Source: Aptenodytes patagonicus
Taxonomy: Eukaryota; Chordata; Aves; Sphenisciformes; Spheniscidae
Reading direction: 5' to 3'
Length of the DNA stretch: 64,000 nucleotides
Assembly: GCF_965638725.1 (NCBI RefSeq)
Contig: NC_134960.1
Coordinates: 2,296,501 to 2,360,500, forward strand
Below the pieces are notes generated by a model that saw nothing but the letters and a program-made list of their open reading frames with translations, was not told where the DNA came from and made no database searches. The number at the start of each line of letters is the position of its first letter. The stretch's first letter is position 1. Made by a program: the position numbers and the translations under genes. This document shows, piece by piece, positions 13,901 through 24,137 of this stretch.

Positions 13901-16900
13901 CGCTGTATTTGATAAGGTGGATGGGAGCGCGCGGGTCAGCAGGGCTCTGATACGTTCAGTGATGCTAGTCGTAAAAAACATATGCAGGGATCTGTTTCAC
14001 GTGTCAAAGAAAACTGAGATTTCTGCAAAGAAGCTTGGTGGAAATCAAGCCCCCTATTTAAAACAAAGAAAAATTCAGTTTCACGAAACACAGCATTAGA
14101 GCAAGAGTTTCTTTACACAGTGCAAGCAGGGAAGAAGGAAAGGCGGCAGAGGGGCAGCTTCTGCAAGCTGTGGGAGCTGCGGCAGCTCCGCGCCAGCCGG
14201 GCTCACCCAGTTCCCACACTACGGAGATGTTTTGCCACGTCCTCCCACATCTCCCTCTCCCTGCTCTGGGAAAGCTAGTGACTAACGAGGTGATAGAATT
14301 TGCAGCCGATACAGACTATTATTAATTATCTGGGTGCTGAGCACCCCACTCTGGCGCCGCCAGCGCAGCGCCTGCTCCCGGACCTTCAGACTTCAGTCGC
14401 TCAAGGTTAAGGGTCAGCATTTTTAAAATGTTTCCACCATGCCAAAGGCACTTTGGCTGCAAAATAAACCCAGCTAAATAGTAACTTGCCCATGAAACTG
14501 AGTTGCTTTCTGTGTTTCCTTGGTGCCAAATGCCTCCTACCCAGCTGCTCACTCTACCTTTTCCCCATGACATACTGCACAGACAGCAAAAATTCACTGT
14601 ACAGGGTTGAGTCTTTAAAATTTGCGGGATGTGGTAAACAGCACGCAGCAGCCAGCTGGCCGGACAGGGGTTGCTGTCTGCAGGAACTCTCTGTATTTGA
14701 CCAGAAAACACATAAACACATCAAATCCATCCGGCTCTGAGTATACCTGAAGCTGTTGAGCGAAAAAAACACGCCACCTATTTTAGATCCAATACCACAC
14801 ACAGCACACGGGACCTGGGCGATGATTTATACAGCCCTACTCTATAGGTACACCTCGTCTTCTACCAAAACGCCAGCCTCCCCTCCCCAAAGGCGCTCGC
14901 TCTGATGGAGGCTCAAGCCCTAGTGCTGCACAGCGATCAAGCATGAGTCGACATGGTAAGATTTCACTCGTGCTTGAATTTATAGGGCTTTAAGGTATTC
15001 ATTGCATGCTGACTCCTCGCAAGTGGTACTTGGGAAAAAATGAAATTTAACTTATTTGACCTCTTCCTCAGAGGCTGCATCCATCCCAGCTGGCGCTGAG
15101 CACACCATGGGCACAGGAGCTACAGCCCAGCCACAGCTAAACTACCTACAGCTACAACTTCCAAACTGTCTATACTGGAATAATTATTCATTAACCAGAA
15201 AATAAGTAATTCTGTAATGTCTCTGACTAAGCATACTGGAGAGCAAAGTTCATGTAAGCTTCCAAGCAAGTGCTTTGAACGCTAGGAGTAAGAACTGCTC
15301 AAGAAGAACACTGTTAAGTCACTTTATTATCATCAAATCCCTCCAACCCTTTCCCACAAGCTCCCAGCTATCGGCTCCGGGAAGAGCCAATTCTGCCGGG
15401 CGCTGCTGGCGGGAACACTATGGATGGAGAAGCTTTCTGAAAAACTGAACTGCTGGAGAAGGTGCCCTGGCTGCCTGAAGTGACCCTGCCACCTGAGTTC
15501 TCAATCAGAAATCACTAATTAACCATCCTGAGTATAAGCCCATTCACACCAGAGAAGAAAACACTAGCGGAGCCTCGTGTAAATGGCCGGGGCTGTAAAC
15601 CAGGGAAAATCTGACCTTGTTTTTAAGAGTAAATCTGAAGACAAACAGCTCAAGAGTTATTAAAAAATCTTCACCAGTTGCCCTGACTACAGCAGCAGGG
15701 TGAGCTGCACCCTCCGTGCTGCACCCCGGGCACCAAGTCCAGCAATGAGACCAGCTCTGCTCAGTGCACGAGCGACGAGCACAGATACCTCCATGCCCAA
15801 GCGCAGGGCGGGCTACAAGGTGGGTAGGGCTGCTCACCGCTGCTGGAAAAAGCCGTAAGGGAACAGAAGAATCCTTCAGACGCCTTCAAACCACAACAGT
15901 TCATATCCAGCTTCTCACCTCTGCCAGTCCCAAAAGCTCCTGGTTTCTGCCTTCACTGAGAAGTCAGCGCCAGGGCTGGGACAAGGGGGCTGAACAGGGT
16001 AACACAGGCGAGAGGCGAGCAGCCCCAGCAAAGCCTTCGGCACTTGCTCTGCCCTTCGCAGGGATCTACCTGGGGTACGTGCCATGCCCTGGTAGTGGCG
16101 AGCAGCCCAGCGAGTGTGTCCCCGGGGAGCGGTGCTGGAAGACAACCTGGCTCAAGGGAATTAACTGGATGCTAACGCCTTGCTCCGCAGCGCAAAACTG
16201 GTGCTTGTGCTTGAACCTCTAATTACGGTCAGATCTCAGCACCGTTATCTGGAATTAAAGCACAAGTAGGTTAAGTTCCAGACAAAAAACCCCCAACGTA
16301 ACAAAAATACATATGTTAACATTTAAATTAATTTCAAAGCACAGATGGTAGAAAGCAGGATGGGGTGGTGAGAGAAAAGCAGCCCCGCTTTGGGGCCAGG
16401 ACCTGCTAGATTGGCTCAAGTCCTCTTGTGCAAGCACGAGTGGCACCGACCCGGCCACCTGGATAGGTGGAAAACAGGGATTTTATGTTGGGACAACTCG
16501 AGGAGCTGCAGCAGATGGGGAGCTGCTCTGGAGACAGGGGGAAGTGGCTGGGCCAAGGGGCTCCTGCACCCCGGGTGCCTGCCAAGGCGCCCGGCTGAGC
16601 CCCACGAAGCAAAAGGAAACCCTGCAGCCTCCTCGTCTCGGCCACAGGATCACACCTAACCCCACACTGAGCCCACACTTCCACTTGCTCATCACTACAT
16701 TTACAGACTCATTCTTATCACCCTGCCCCGACGATCGCCCTTTTCACCTGTGCTGTGGACACATTCACTTTTCTGCCATCATCTCCATTTTAAGACCAAG
16801 CAGATGACAGTTTGGGATCCTCTGTTCCCAGGGTTTAGCACGTCCCCGCAGACCAGGTAACACTGGTGCTGAGCTAGCATCTCCCAGCCTGTTCCTTTCA

Positions 16901-19558
16901 AGCAGCAATAATAACAGGACTTGATGCAACTGCATGAATCAAAGAAAACCTCCAGCACTTAATCCTGTACTATCAAGTTTTGTTCCTCACTTGAGTTCTT
17001 AAACTGAAGAGGTTTTTTGCCTCTGATGGCATTTTTCCTGATGGCATGTCCTGGCTTGTCTTTTCTAATAAGGAGAAAAATGTTGGGTACAAAAATGATC
17101 ATCTCAAGTCTAACTGAGCTGCTTCTTTTCAGGGTTTCATCAGCGCCTGTTTTCCTTGTTTTAAAACCAAAATCTGTATTTTTCCCAAACGTCCATGACA
17201 ATTTCAAAACAAAACAAGTATCCTTCTCTTCCATCTGGTTTACAGATGGGAACCTGGTAGTTGGTTTCCATCTCTGAATGTGCTACTGCCTCTCTGGCGT
17301 GCCCCGGGCCCCGTGGCAAACCCCACTACTGCGTCCCATCCAAATCTGGCACCAAAGGCTCTTGTTTGGCATCTGCCAACACAAGTTATTTGCTGCTCAT
17401 TAAGAAGGAATAGCATTTCTCCCCCTTTTGCTTCATTTACTATCTCCCTCAGAGCAACTGCTAACTCCTAATCACAGATTACAAGTTCATGGCTGCCCCG
17501 GGATAATCCGGTCTCCTTCTGGCAGCGAGTGCCGCCGCACTGTCTGTGCCGGTGGTGGCCACCAGGCATCCGCCGTGTGGCCATGCCAGCCCACGGATTA
17601 TGGCCGAGCATGTCTGCATGCGGCGCGTAGGCTGCAGCCGGGCTGCCACTACAGCTCACCCACGGCCAGGAGCGGGGCAAGCTTCCCAAGCACCCCCTGC
17701 CTTGATTTGGTGTTGTGAGGGGTCCCTGGCAACTGAACGCGACTGCCAGCACAAATGGCAAGAGACACGCACACATGGGCGTCACGTGTGCCGATGGCTT
17801 CGCTTCGGGCACGCAAGAGGTGGCTGGAGTCCCCTGCCTGCGTCCTGCCCTCCCCTAGCCTGGAGCCATTCCCCGCTCGCCTCCCTCCTCACATGCTTCA
17901 GTGCAGCTGAGCCCATGTCTGCACACCCCTGGCACAGACCCTGACCGTGCCCCCATGTCCCCGGGGCACAGACCCGCAGCCATGCGCCTCTGGGTCAGGA
18001 CCTTTCCTGGCTGTGCCCCCATGCAACATTCTTTGGTGGCAGATGTTGCTGCTGAGTCACAGGGACTCAAGACGAGGGCCAGACACCCGCTCCCTGCCGT
18101 GCTGTGCACCCCGAGCGTGAGCCATCGCTGCGTGAGCGGGGCATCCCTCGGCTACCTGGGGCATGCTGCTCGGCCAGACGACTGCGGTGCCCACCAGCTG
18201 CCAAACCCAAACACTGGCTGGTGTGAGGACGAGCCCATTATTCCTTTACCCTGCTAACACAACACAAAAGAGCAGCAGCAACCCTGCAGCTTTACGGGAA
18301 TCGTGTTTTCCTTCTCCACCAGAACTCCATGCTCCCCGCCAGCGTGGGCAGACAGACAGTGTGTCCCTGCCGCGGCATAGCAGCACAGCCAGAAAACCCA
18401 AACAAGTGCTTACATGACCCATCACCGTCGATGTTCCCACAAGACATCCTGTACAAACGATGCCATTGTACAGTCTTAAAAACTGAGCCGACAGCTTGGC
18501 TGCAGCCTGGGGGCCAGGCTCACGCAGGAGCCTGCCGCAGCAAGCCGGGCGCACTGCAGACCGCAAGCAGCTTCCACGGCACCTGTCTCACACCAACTCA
18601 CCTAACCCAGCGCTGATGGCCACCAAAACCACCGGCATGGCTGGCAGCGCTGGCAGAGGGTGCTGGGGCCAGCAAGGGCCCACTGCTGCTCTAGACCCAG
18701 CCAGGCTGTTTGTGTGTTTACCGGAAAGTGTCGACATCCCCATCCAAAGCGACACTGGGAACGAGCGATTCCATCAGATGGAAAGTTTACTGGGACGGTC
18801 AGCATGCCGGCAGAAGGAAACGATCAGGCTCCTATTTTCAGCCTTTGCCTCCCCCTCCACAGAAAAACCCTCTCCAAACAAAACAAGCTGAAGTTTCAAT
18901 GGAAAACACAGCCGAGATAATAAGGACAGGCGGCTCCTCCCGGGGCCGTTCACCCCACGTATCCCTCCCTCTCCCCGTAGCATCGCGTCCACCCGGACCC
19001 TTTCCCACAGGCACTCGACCCGCTGGTTGCTGCTCCCTGTTCACACACACACACACACACACACACAAGGCAGAACGACCCCCCCAAAGCCCTGGCACAG
19101 CCCGGCCGGGCACAGCCTCTCCCCGGGGGCACCTGCGCGGGGGGTGGGCTCCGCGGCCCCCGCACCTCGGTGACGATGGTGGAGCGGTAGACGTCGCGGT
19201 TGTACTCCCAGCCGTCCAGGCACGGCTCCTGCTCCAGCGACTCCAGCTCCACGTCGGAGCCGGGCCGCAGCCCCAGCGCCGAGAAGTTGGCGAGCGCGGC
19301 CAGGCGGTAGCGGCGGCAGCGGCTCGGCGCCGCCCGCCCGCCCCGCAGCTCCAGCGGGATGCTGGCGTTGCGCCACTCGCCGCTCAGGTTGGCCCCGCGG
19401 GGCACGGCGCACCGGTGCTCGGGGGTGCCGGCCAGGAAGACGGCCGACATCCCGTTGAAGCCGTTGGGGACGATGCTGGCGCTGAGGAGGAAGAAGACGA
19501 GCCGCTGGAAGCGGCCCCACTCGCCCAGGAAGGCGGTGGCCGCATCGTAGTCGCGCAT
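1791..19558 (-). CDS. SLC22A4: SLC22A4 (OCTN1) organic cation/ergothioneine transporter, exons 1-5, 3' part beyond the window
   Basis: Partial gene, join of 19558-19166, 12164-12061, 9743-9589, 4782-4611 and 1917-1791 on the minus strand. The 951 coding nt give residues 1-317 of a protein that is about 550 residues in the family. It is a plasma-membrane MFS transporter of the SLC22 family; in mammals OCTN1 imports ergothioneine with sodium and carries organic cations. Visible features: TM1 at about 21-41, an extracellular loop with N-glycosylation sequons at N57, N64 and N91, TM2-TM6 between about 142 and 276, the MFS signature GQLSDRFGRK (161-170), a P-loop-like GTEILGKS (218-225) and PESPRWL (278-284). 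Paralogue choice: [38 protein letters not shown] and PAVLFD resemble mammalian OCTN1 more than OCTN2 as I recall them, and the gene lies directly downstream of PDLIM4 in the same orientation, as SLC22A4 does in human. Exon sizes 393/104/155/172/127 agree with the human gene as I remember it. No frameshift or stop is seen. Confidence 0.95.
1918..4610 (-). other. SLC22A4: SLC22A4 intron 4
   Basis: 2.7-kb intron with no recognisable exon. Low-complexity pieces are an A12 run followed by CCAAACC at 3318-3337, an A/C-rich tract near 4394-4422 and an A25 run at 4467-4491. The open frames here show no family similarity and no splice logic. Confidence 0.85.
4467..4491. repeat. A25 homopolymer
   Basis: Run of 25 A on the plus strand, about 120 nt downstream of the SLC22A4 exon 4 donor. 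It would be a U run in the pre-mRNA. Confidence 0.95.
4611..4782 (-). CDS. SLC22A4: SLC22A4 coding exon 4
   Basis: 172 nt encoding residues 218 (part) to 275 (part): [17 protein letters not shown] through [19 protein letters not shown] to PLWW. It covers TM5 and TM6. GTEILGKS at 218-225 is the nucleotide-binding-like motif described in OCTN proteins. The acceptor is TTTAAACAG and the donor is a strong GTGAGTG. Trp275 is split with exon 5. A 25-base A run sits about 120 nt inside the following intron. Confidence 0.96.
4783..9588 (-). other. SLC22A4: SLC22A4 intron 3
   Basis: 4.8-kb intron. It holds A runs at 7338-7358 and 7559-7571 and a perfect 9-bp inverted repeat at 5482-5504. No coding exon, RNA gene or recognisable transposon was found. 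Confidence 0.85.
9589..9743 (-). CDS. SLC22A4: SLC22A4 coding exon 3
   Basis: 155 nt encoding residues 167-217 plus the first base of Gly218: [16 protein letters not shown] through [12 protein letters not shown]. It covers TM3 and TM4. The acceptor ends in TTTTGCAAAAG and the donor is GTATGA. The sequence is close to mammalian OCTN1 ([13 protein letters not shown] followed by SWEMFTVLF), where OCTN2 differs. The Gly218 codon is completed by the first bases of exon 4. Confidence 0.96.
10333..10924 (+). mobile_element. Solo LTR of an avian endogenous retrovirus
   Basis: A 592-bp unit that begins TGTCCTGGTTTCGG and ends ACCACGACA, with the TG...CA termini of retroviral LTRs. It has a U3/R layout: a perfect CRE (TGACGTCA) at 10589-10596, a TATA box (TATATAAA) at 10604-10611 and an ATTAAA poly(A) signal at 10793-10798. 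I recognise the sequence as a high-copy LTR family of bird genomes but cannot give its exact subfamily. The flanks are GCCGG (10328-10332) and GCCGC (10925-10929), a likely 5-bp target duplication with one change. No gag, pol or env sequence is attached, so it is a solo LTR left by recombination. It lies antisense in SLC22A4 intron 2. Confidence 0.9.
10589..10611 (+). promoter_or_regulatory. CRE plus TATA box in the LTR U3 region
   Basis: A palindromic cAMP-response element TGACGTCA (10589-10596) is followed 7 bases later by TATATAAA (10604-10611). In LTRs this arrangement is the core promoter. Any transcript would run rightward, antisense to SLC22A4. Present activity is not shown by sequence. 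Confidence 0.6.
12061..12164 (-). CDS. SLC22A4: SLC22A4 coding exon 2
   Basis: 104 nt encoding residues 132-166, from [13 protein letters not shown] to GQLSDR. It contains the start of the intracellular MFS signature and TM2 (about 142-162). The acceptor is CTCTTGCAG and the donor is CAG|GTAAC. The Arg166 codon is split across the junction to exon 3. TTSLFF rather than TISLFF favours OCTN1 over OCTN2. Confidence 0.95.
12165..19165 (-). other. SLC22A4: SLC22A4 intron 1
   Basis: 7-kb first intron. It contains an AT-rich stretch near 13090-13170 and, close to the donor of exon 1, a CA microsatellite at 19041-19068. No extra exon was recognised. Long open frames at its right end are GC-driven antisense or shadow frames. 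Confidence 0.85.
19041..19068. repeat. (CA)n microsatellite
   Basis: About 14 uninterrupted CA units, some 100 bp inside intron 1 from the exon 1 donor. On the transcribed strand it reads as (GT)n/(UG)n. Confidence 0.95.
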
Positions 19559-20130
19559 GGCGCGGCCGCGGCTCTTCCGCGGCTCTGCGCGCACCGCGGA
19601 CGCCCCGCGCGGCGGCTCCGCCCCGTCCCGGTCCGGCCCGGCCCCCCGCGGAGGCGGCGCGTCCCGGCGGGCGCCCGCGGCCCCGCTCCGGGGGGGGGGC
19701 GGAGGAGGGATGCCGCCGGTCCCGGGCACCGCCGGTCCCTCCGCCCCGCAGCATCCCCGGAGCCTTCCCCCGGGGCCGGAGGGCACCTCGACACCCACGT
19801 TTGCCCCGCAGCCGGCTCCGGAGCTTTCCAAGGAGGCTTTTTCCGTTTTTGCACCGAGAATATTTCACCGATTCATTTCAGGTCGCTCCCGGCGGCGGGC
19901 TCGGGGACCCGCGGCCGTCAGCCGGGGCGGGCAGGGCTCCGCCGGTACCGGCAGCTCGGCGTCCGCGGCCGGCCCTCAGCCTGCGGCGCCGCAGGGCTGG
20001 CATGGGGCGGGCTGTCCCGGCAGCTGCTGGGGTGGCCTGGGAGCAAGGCGGTGGCTCCGCCGCCCCGAGCCCTCCCCGGGGCCCTGCAACCAGCGCCTTC
20101 TGGAACCCGAACCAGGTTTCCCCCTGTAAT
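19100..20130. promoter_or_regulatory. CpG island over SLC22A4 exon 1 and upstream flank
   Basis: A roughly 1-kb stretch of very high GC content with dense CpG dinucleotides, covering exon 1, the presumed 5' UTR and the upstream flank. This is the expected place of the SLC22A4 promoter. No clear TATA box is seen close to the ATG, consistent with a CpG-type promoter. Edges are by eye, and the transcription start site cannot be placed from sequence alone. Confidence 0.75.
19166..19558 (-). CDS. SLC22A4: SLC22A4 coding exon 1
   Basis: Encodes residues 1-131, starting [15 protein letters not shown] and ending at STIVTE. It covers the cytoplasmic N terminus, TM1 and the large TM1-TM2 extracellular loop with sequons NLS (57), NAS (64) and NFS (91) and loop cysteines C50, C81 and C113. 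The ATG at 19558 was chosen because MRDYD is the conserved family start and there is a G at -3. The reading frame stays open upstream to another ATG at 19831, but that extension is GC-driven and shows no family similarity. The donor is GTGCGG, weaker than consensus, but the phase (GAG|TGG) joins exactly to exon 2. The exon is very GC-rich and lies inside a CpG island. Confidence 0.95.
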
Positions 20131-23100
20131 GCTGCTGCAAGATGGACGAATACCATCGCACAACGTGCTCTGCGAGAGCCGGGCAAAGCCGAGAGTCACG
20201 ATAATAGCTGATGGATCGGCAGCTGGAACGGTTATCGATCAGGCCGTGAGCCGGGGGGGCTGCCGTGGCCGGTGGGAGCACAGCTGGGGGCAGCGGGGTG
20301 TCTCCCCCCGGAGCTCCCCGGCGGCAGCATCACCCCGTGAAACGCAGGCAGAGCTGGAGGCAGCAGAGATGCGAGCCCCTCCTACGCGCTGGCACGGGGA
20401 AAAATCAGCATCAGACACGGCTTCAGAAATCAAATGAGCTCACAGTCCCTGAAAATGTCATTATCTGCAGCACCGTATTTTTTCCCAGTGGTGTTTACGC
20501 AGCAGGCAAGGTCAGCAGCGTCTGCTCTGAAGGAGCCTGCAGCAGCTCCGGCCTCGGGAGAGGAGCTTTTTATATTCCGGTTTCTTATCTGTTAACTATT
20601 ATCGCTTTACAGGTGACACTCGGCTTTGCCTGGAGTAAGATACGTAGGCAGCCGGTAAAGCCATTTCAGAAATCTGAGCACACTGCCATCTTCTGAAATA
20701 ACTCAAGGGGCACTCAGAAACGTGGCGGTGTTTAAAACACGCACAGCGCTTGAATTGCTTGGATGATACAGCTCCCTGGCGGTGCACAGTGGGGTGCCCG
20801 CTTGGGAGTGGGACAGTTTGGCTGCGCAGAGCTGAGGATGCTGGCGGTGGGCGAGGGCAGGCTGGGGAAGCATGTCTCCAGCAGAGATGATCAGAGGGTT
20901 ACGTGGGCGCACGGGAAGGTGGAAGCACAGGCCGGGGAGCGATCGCTGCGGCAGTGCCTGGGGAAGAGAAGCAGATGGCAGCATTTATCCGGGCCAGGCA
21001 TAGCTGCTGCTCAGGATAAGGGATGGAGAGCCGATGTCATGCAGTAAATGGGGAAGACTTAGATACCTCCTGCTTGGAGAGAGGCTGGAGGCAGCATCTC
21101 GATGCCAGGCCTGGGCCACCACACACCCAAAGCTGCCCTCAGTGATAAGAGCGAAGCGGGAGCCGGGGCGGGGGCTGATTTGGGCAGATCAGGGGCTTGC
21201 AGGCAGCAGACATCAGCCTGCCCTGCCCTGCCTTGGGGCTGTGCAAGAACCACAGTAAAGACAGGCAACGCATGCCTGCTCCCATGAGGAAATAAGGAAT
21301 GGGGAGTGTATTGTCTTAAGCATTAATGTTAATGCAATCTTAATTATTCCATCAACAGTAATTGTTTACAGAGGAATGATTTGCAGCACTCATAAAAAAC
21401 TGTGGTTAGACTGCCAATTTAGCGCATCAAAAGTAAGTGGTAGACATGTATGACATGCTCAGGTTTATCTGGTTTGCAGATGAATCCTTAACGTATTACA
21501 AATTTCATGTGTGCAGCATGAAAACACCATGGGGTTTTCCCTTATATTGTGAATCTACAAAAATTACAAATTGCAAAATTACAGATCTACAAAAAAATTG
21601 CAAACCCCACTTATCATCCAGCATCAGGGATGCTTCAACCCAGGCACGGAGATTGTGAAAACCACACAGAATTAGCGACCGGTAAATAGCTCGGGCAGTT
21701 GCGGCACAAATTCACTGTAGAGGAAGGACCAGTCCTAGTTCTCCCAAATGACCCCTCTGAAAGCAGTCAGTGCATTTCACTGCAGCCTTCTAAAACACGC
21801 TTTCGGCTATTAGATGAAGAGCAGTGTGTGGGAAATGAGGTCAAGGAGATTCCTGTAAAGTGAAATCAGATGCTTAGGAGCCGGCAGAGCAAAAGGGGAG
21901 TACCTCCGTCACAGGGTGAGAAGGAATGAATCTTTGAATAGCTGAGAAACCACCTCTTGTGCAAATACTTTGTTCCTGTGCAAACATATTTTCTAACACG
22001 GCCTAAACCAGTCAGGCAGGGGCTGGGCGAGGAAGCGGCACCGACGGGCTGCAAGCTGCCCGGTGGCCGTGGAGCAGCCCAGCTGCTGCTCGTGTGCGGT
22101 CACATCACCCTCACCCTGCGTGACGCTGCCACCCGGCACGGCCGTCACCAGAGCTCCTGGTCTGCTCCAGGTTAGGGTGGTTGGCTAACCACTGTGCCCG
22201 CGGCTGCTCCGCTCTTTCTCTTCTGCTTGGGCAAGGCCCCTCTCAAGGGATCCTCTGCCTTGGTGGGACTACTGTGTCACCCTCCCGGTAGCCATCTCAA
22301 GAGCTGGGAATTAAGAAAACACATGATAATTAAGTTTTGTAATTCCATGTTGTTTGCATAGCACTCGGATCATGTAGAAGCTTGCTTATCGACGGGGCAA
22401 AGCAAAATCCATTTGGTAAGTGTGTTTGCTGAGTCTGCAGAGTGTCCTCCGAGGGGCTCTGTGCCCAGGGGCTGAGCTCGCGTGCCAGCCGGCTAGAGCG
22501 TGGTACGGCCGTGCTCTGCCCAAAGCCCTGCCTGCTGTCTGCCCTGGAGCGGCTGGAGCCGGTGATCGTGTCCATCAGCGCCACGTCCCACTGGACTGAC
22601 GGCATCTGGGAAAAAATTCTCTCTGGCAACTCTTGAAAAGACTCTTGACTCATTTCAGCCTTGCTGCTCTCTCAGCAGTGCATTTACCCACGGAGCAGTA
22701 CTGAGGATGGCCCAGTGCAAGGCTCACTTGAAACCACATTAATTTATGGGACTTAGAGCTTTTAGGGGCAGTTGTGGCCATCGCTTCCCAGTTCCTGGCA
22801 GTGGCGTGTGAACTTTTCCCCTCCTAAGCAGGGCTGGGCAGACAGGCACTCAGCATGATTATTTTTCAGGCAATCGTATTTGTGGTAGGAATCCCGTAAA
22901 AGAGGTGGAGCCGGGGTGCCCGTAGCACCCGTGTGAGAATGGAATAAACCCCCCAAAGCACACCTGCTCAAGTGGAGTCAGCTTTCCCAAGACCATCGAC
23001 CACACGCCAAGGATTTAAGTAATTTTACCTGGTGCAATGTCACTCTGGTCAGGTAAGACGCATCGCTTCGGCCCTGTGAGCTAGCAGGGCACCAGCACAC

Positions 23101-23619
23101 GCTTCCACCGCAGCTCTGCAGCGGGAGCAGATGCATTGAGGCGCCCTGCAGAGCTCTGCACCGAGGAACAGCACCCGTGCCCTGGGGCAGCACTGCCCCG
23201 TCCTGCTTCCCTGGCCCCTCAGCCTTTGGGTCAGGGCAGGCAGGGCTGTATCAGAGCAAGGAAAGACGAGAGGGATCTTACCAGGGAAGGCACAGGATGT
23301 CTGATGGCACGCCAAGTGCCCAGGGGACAGGCTCAAACCCATCGCTGCGGCTTAAAACCGCCTCCCCCAGAGCAGCCTTTGCCAGAGGTTTCTCAGAAGT
23401 GCTGCCCACCGGGTGGATTTGGCTGTTCCCACCCAGGAACCACCCCACAACGCCGGGAATCCTCACAGCGCAGGTTCTTCTCCCATCCTGCCTGAAACCG
23501 CTGGATATTTCGGTTTCCATCACTAGATGGTGCAGGAGACAGGCGCAGCGCCCGGCAGGGCTGGGGCTCGGCCTGCCCCCATGCCCCTGCACCCCATCTG
23601 CGCCTATGCACCCCACCAC

Positions 23620-23677
23620 CCCCATGCATCCCTACACATCCCATATAGCCCCATGCATCCCTACACTTCCCATATAG
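23620..23677. repeat. 29-bp tandem duplication
   Basis: Two adjacent 29-bp copies (23620-23648 and 23649-23677) starting CCCCATGCATCCC and ending CCCATATAG, differing at one position. Degenerate C- and CA-rich versions continue on both sides, from about 23575 to 23765, which suggests a small decayed minisatellite. Confidence 0.9.
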
Positions 23678-23868
23678 CCCCATGCACCTCAGGAATCCAC
23701 AGGCATTTGCCACTATCTACCCCACGCATCCCATACATTTCCTCTGCACATCATGCACCCCCCCATATGTTTGGAAACACCCTGGAACGGTGCCTGGGGA
23801 GCTGGGACTCTCCATGCTGAGGATGGACTAGACACCTCCCAGGAGGGACACGGGTGGCTGGTGCTGCC

Positions 23869-23918
23869 TGGGGACAGGAGCAGGGATCGGGTGGCCTCTT
23901 GAGGTCCCCTCCAGCCGG
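23869..23918 (+). mobile_element. Degraded CR1 LINE 3' fragment (candidate)
   Basis: The motif GCCTCTTGAGGTCCCCTCCAG matches the segment just before the 3' end of avian CR1 elements, and the GGGGACAGGAGCAGGGAT before it fits loosely. The octamer tail is not intact. Assigned from memory of the consensus. Confidence 0.45.
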
Positions 23919-24101
23919 CTTTTCCAACGACGGTGCTCAGCGTCCCTCAGGTGAGCCCCAGCCATCGGGCCCCAGCACCGCCATCCCGTGCTGCCACCAG
24001 CTTGCGTCTGCTCTATGTCAATCAGCTCTGAGAGGGCAGACATCTGCCACTCGCCTCCCAGCACCCCTTGGGTTAGGAAGTGAAGAACTAAGGTGTTTCT
24101 T

Positions 24102-24102
<1 letters not shown>

Positions 24103-24134
<32 letters not shown>
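24103..24134. repeat. A32 homopolymer
   Basis: Uninterrupted run of 32 A on the plus strand in the intergenic interval. No processed-gene sequence with coding similarity is recognised to its left, so it is annotated only as a homopolymer. Confidence 0.95.

Positions 24135-24137
<3 letters not shown>

Noticed and set aside
1791..19558. Assignment of the transporter to SLC22A5 (OCTN2)
   Set aside because: Sequence at paralogue-diagnostic positions and the position directly downstream of PDLIM4 fit SLC22A4.
19559..19831. In-frame upstream extension of SLC22A4 exon 1 to an ATG at 19831
   Set aside because: The extension is low-complexity P/G/R sequence with no family similarity; the conserved N terminus MRDYD begins at 19558 with a suitable start context.
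18710..20437. 575-residue plus-strand open frame
   Set aside because: It lies opposite SLC22A4 exon 1 and the CpG island; high GC removes stop codons. Its residues are R/G/P/A-rich with no domain, and the minus-strand frame is the conserved transporter.
24103..24134. A32 run as the tail of a processed pseudogene
   Set aside because: Sequence to its left shows no coding similarity and no matching flanking duplication.
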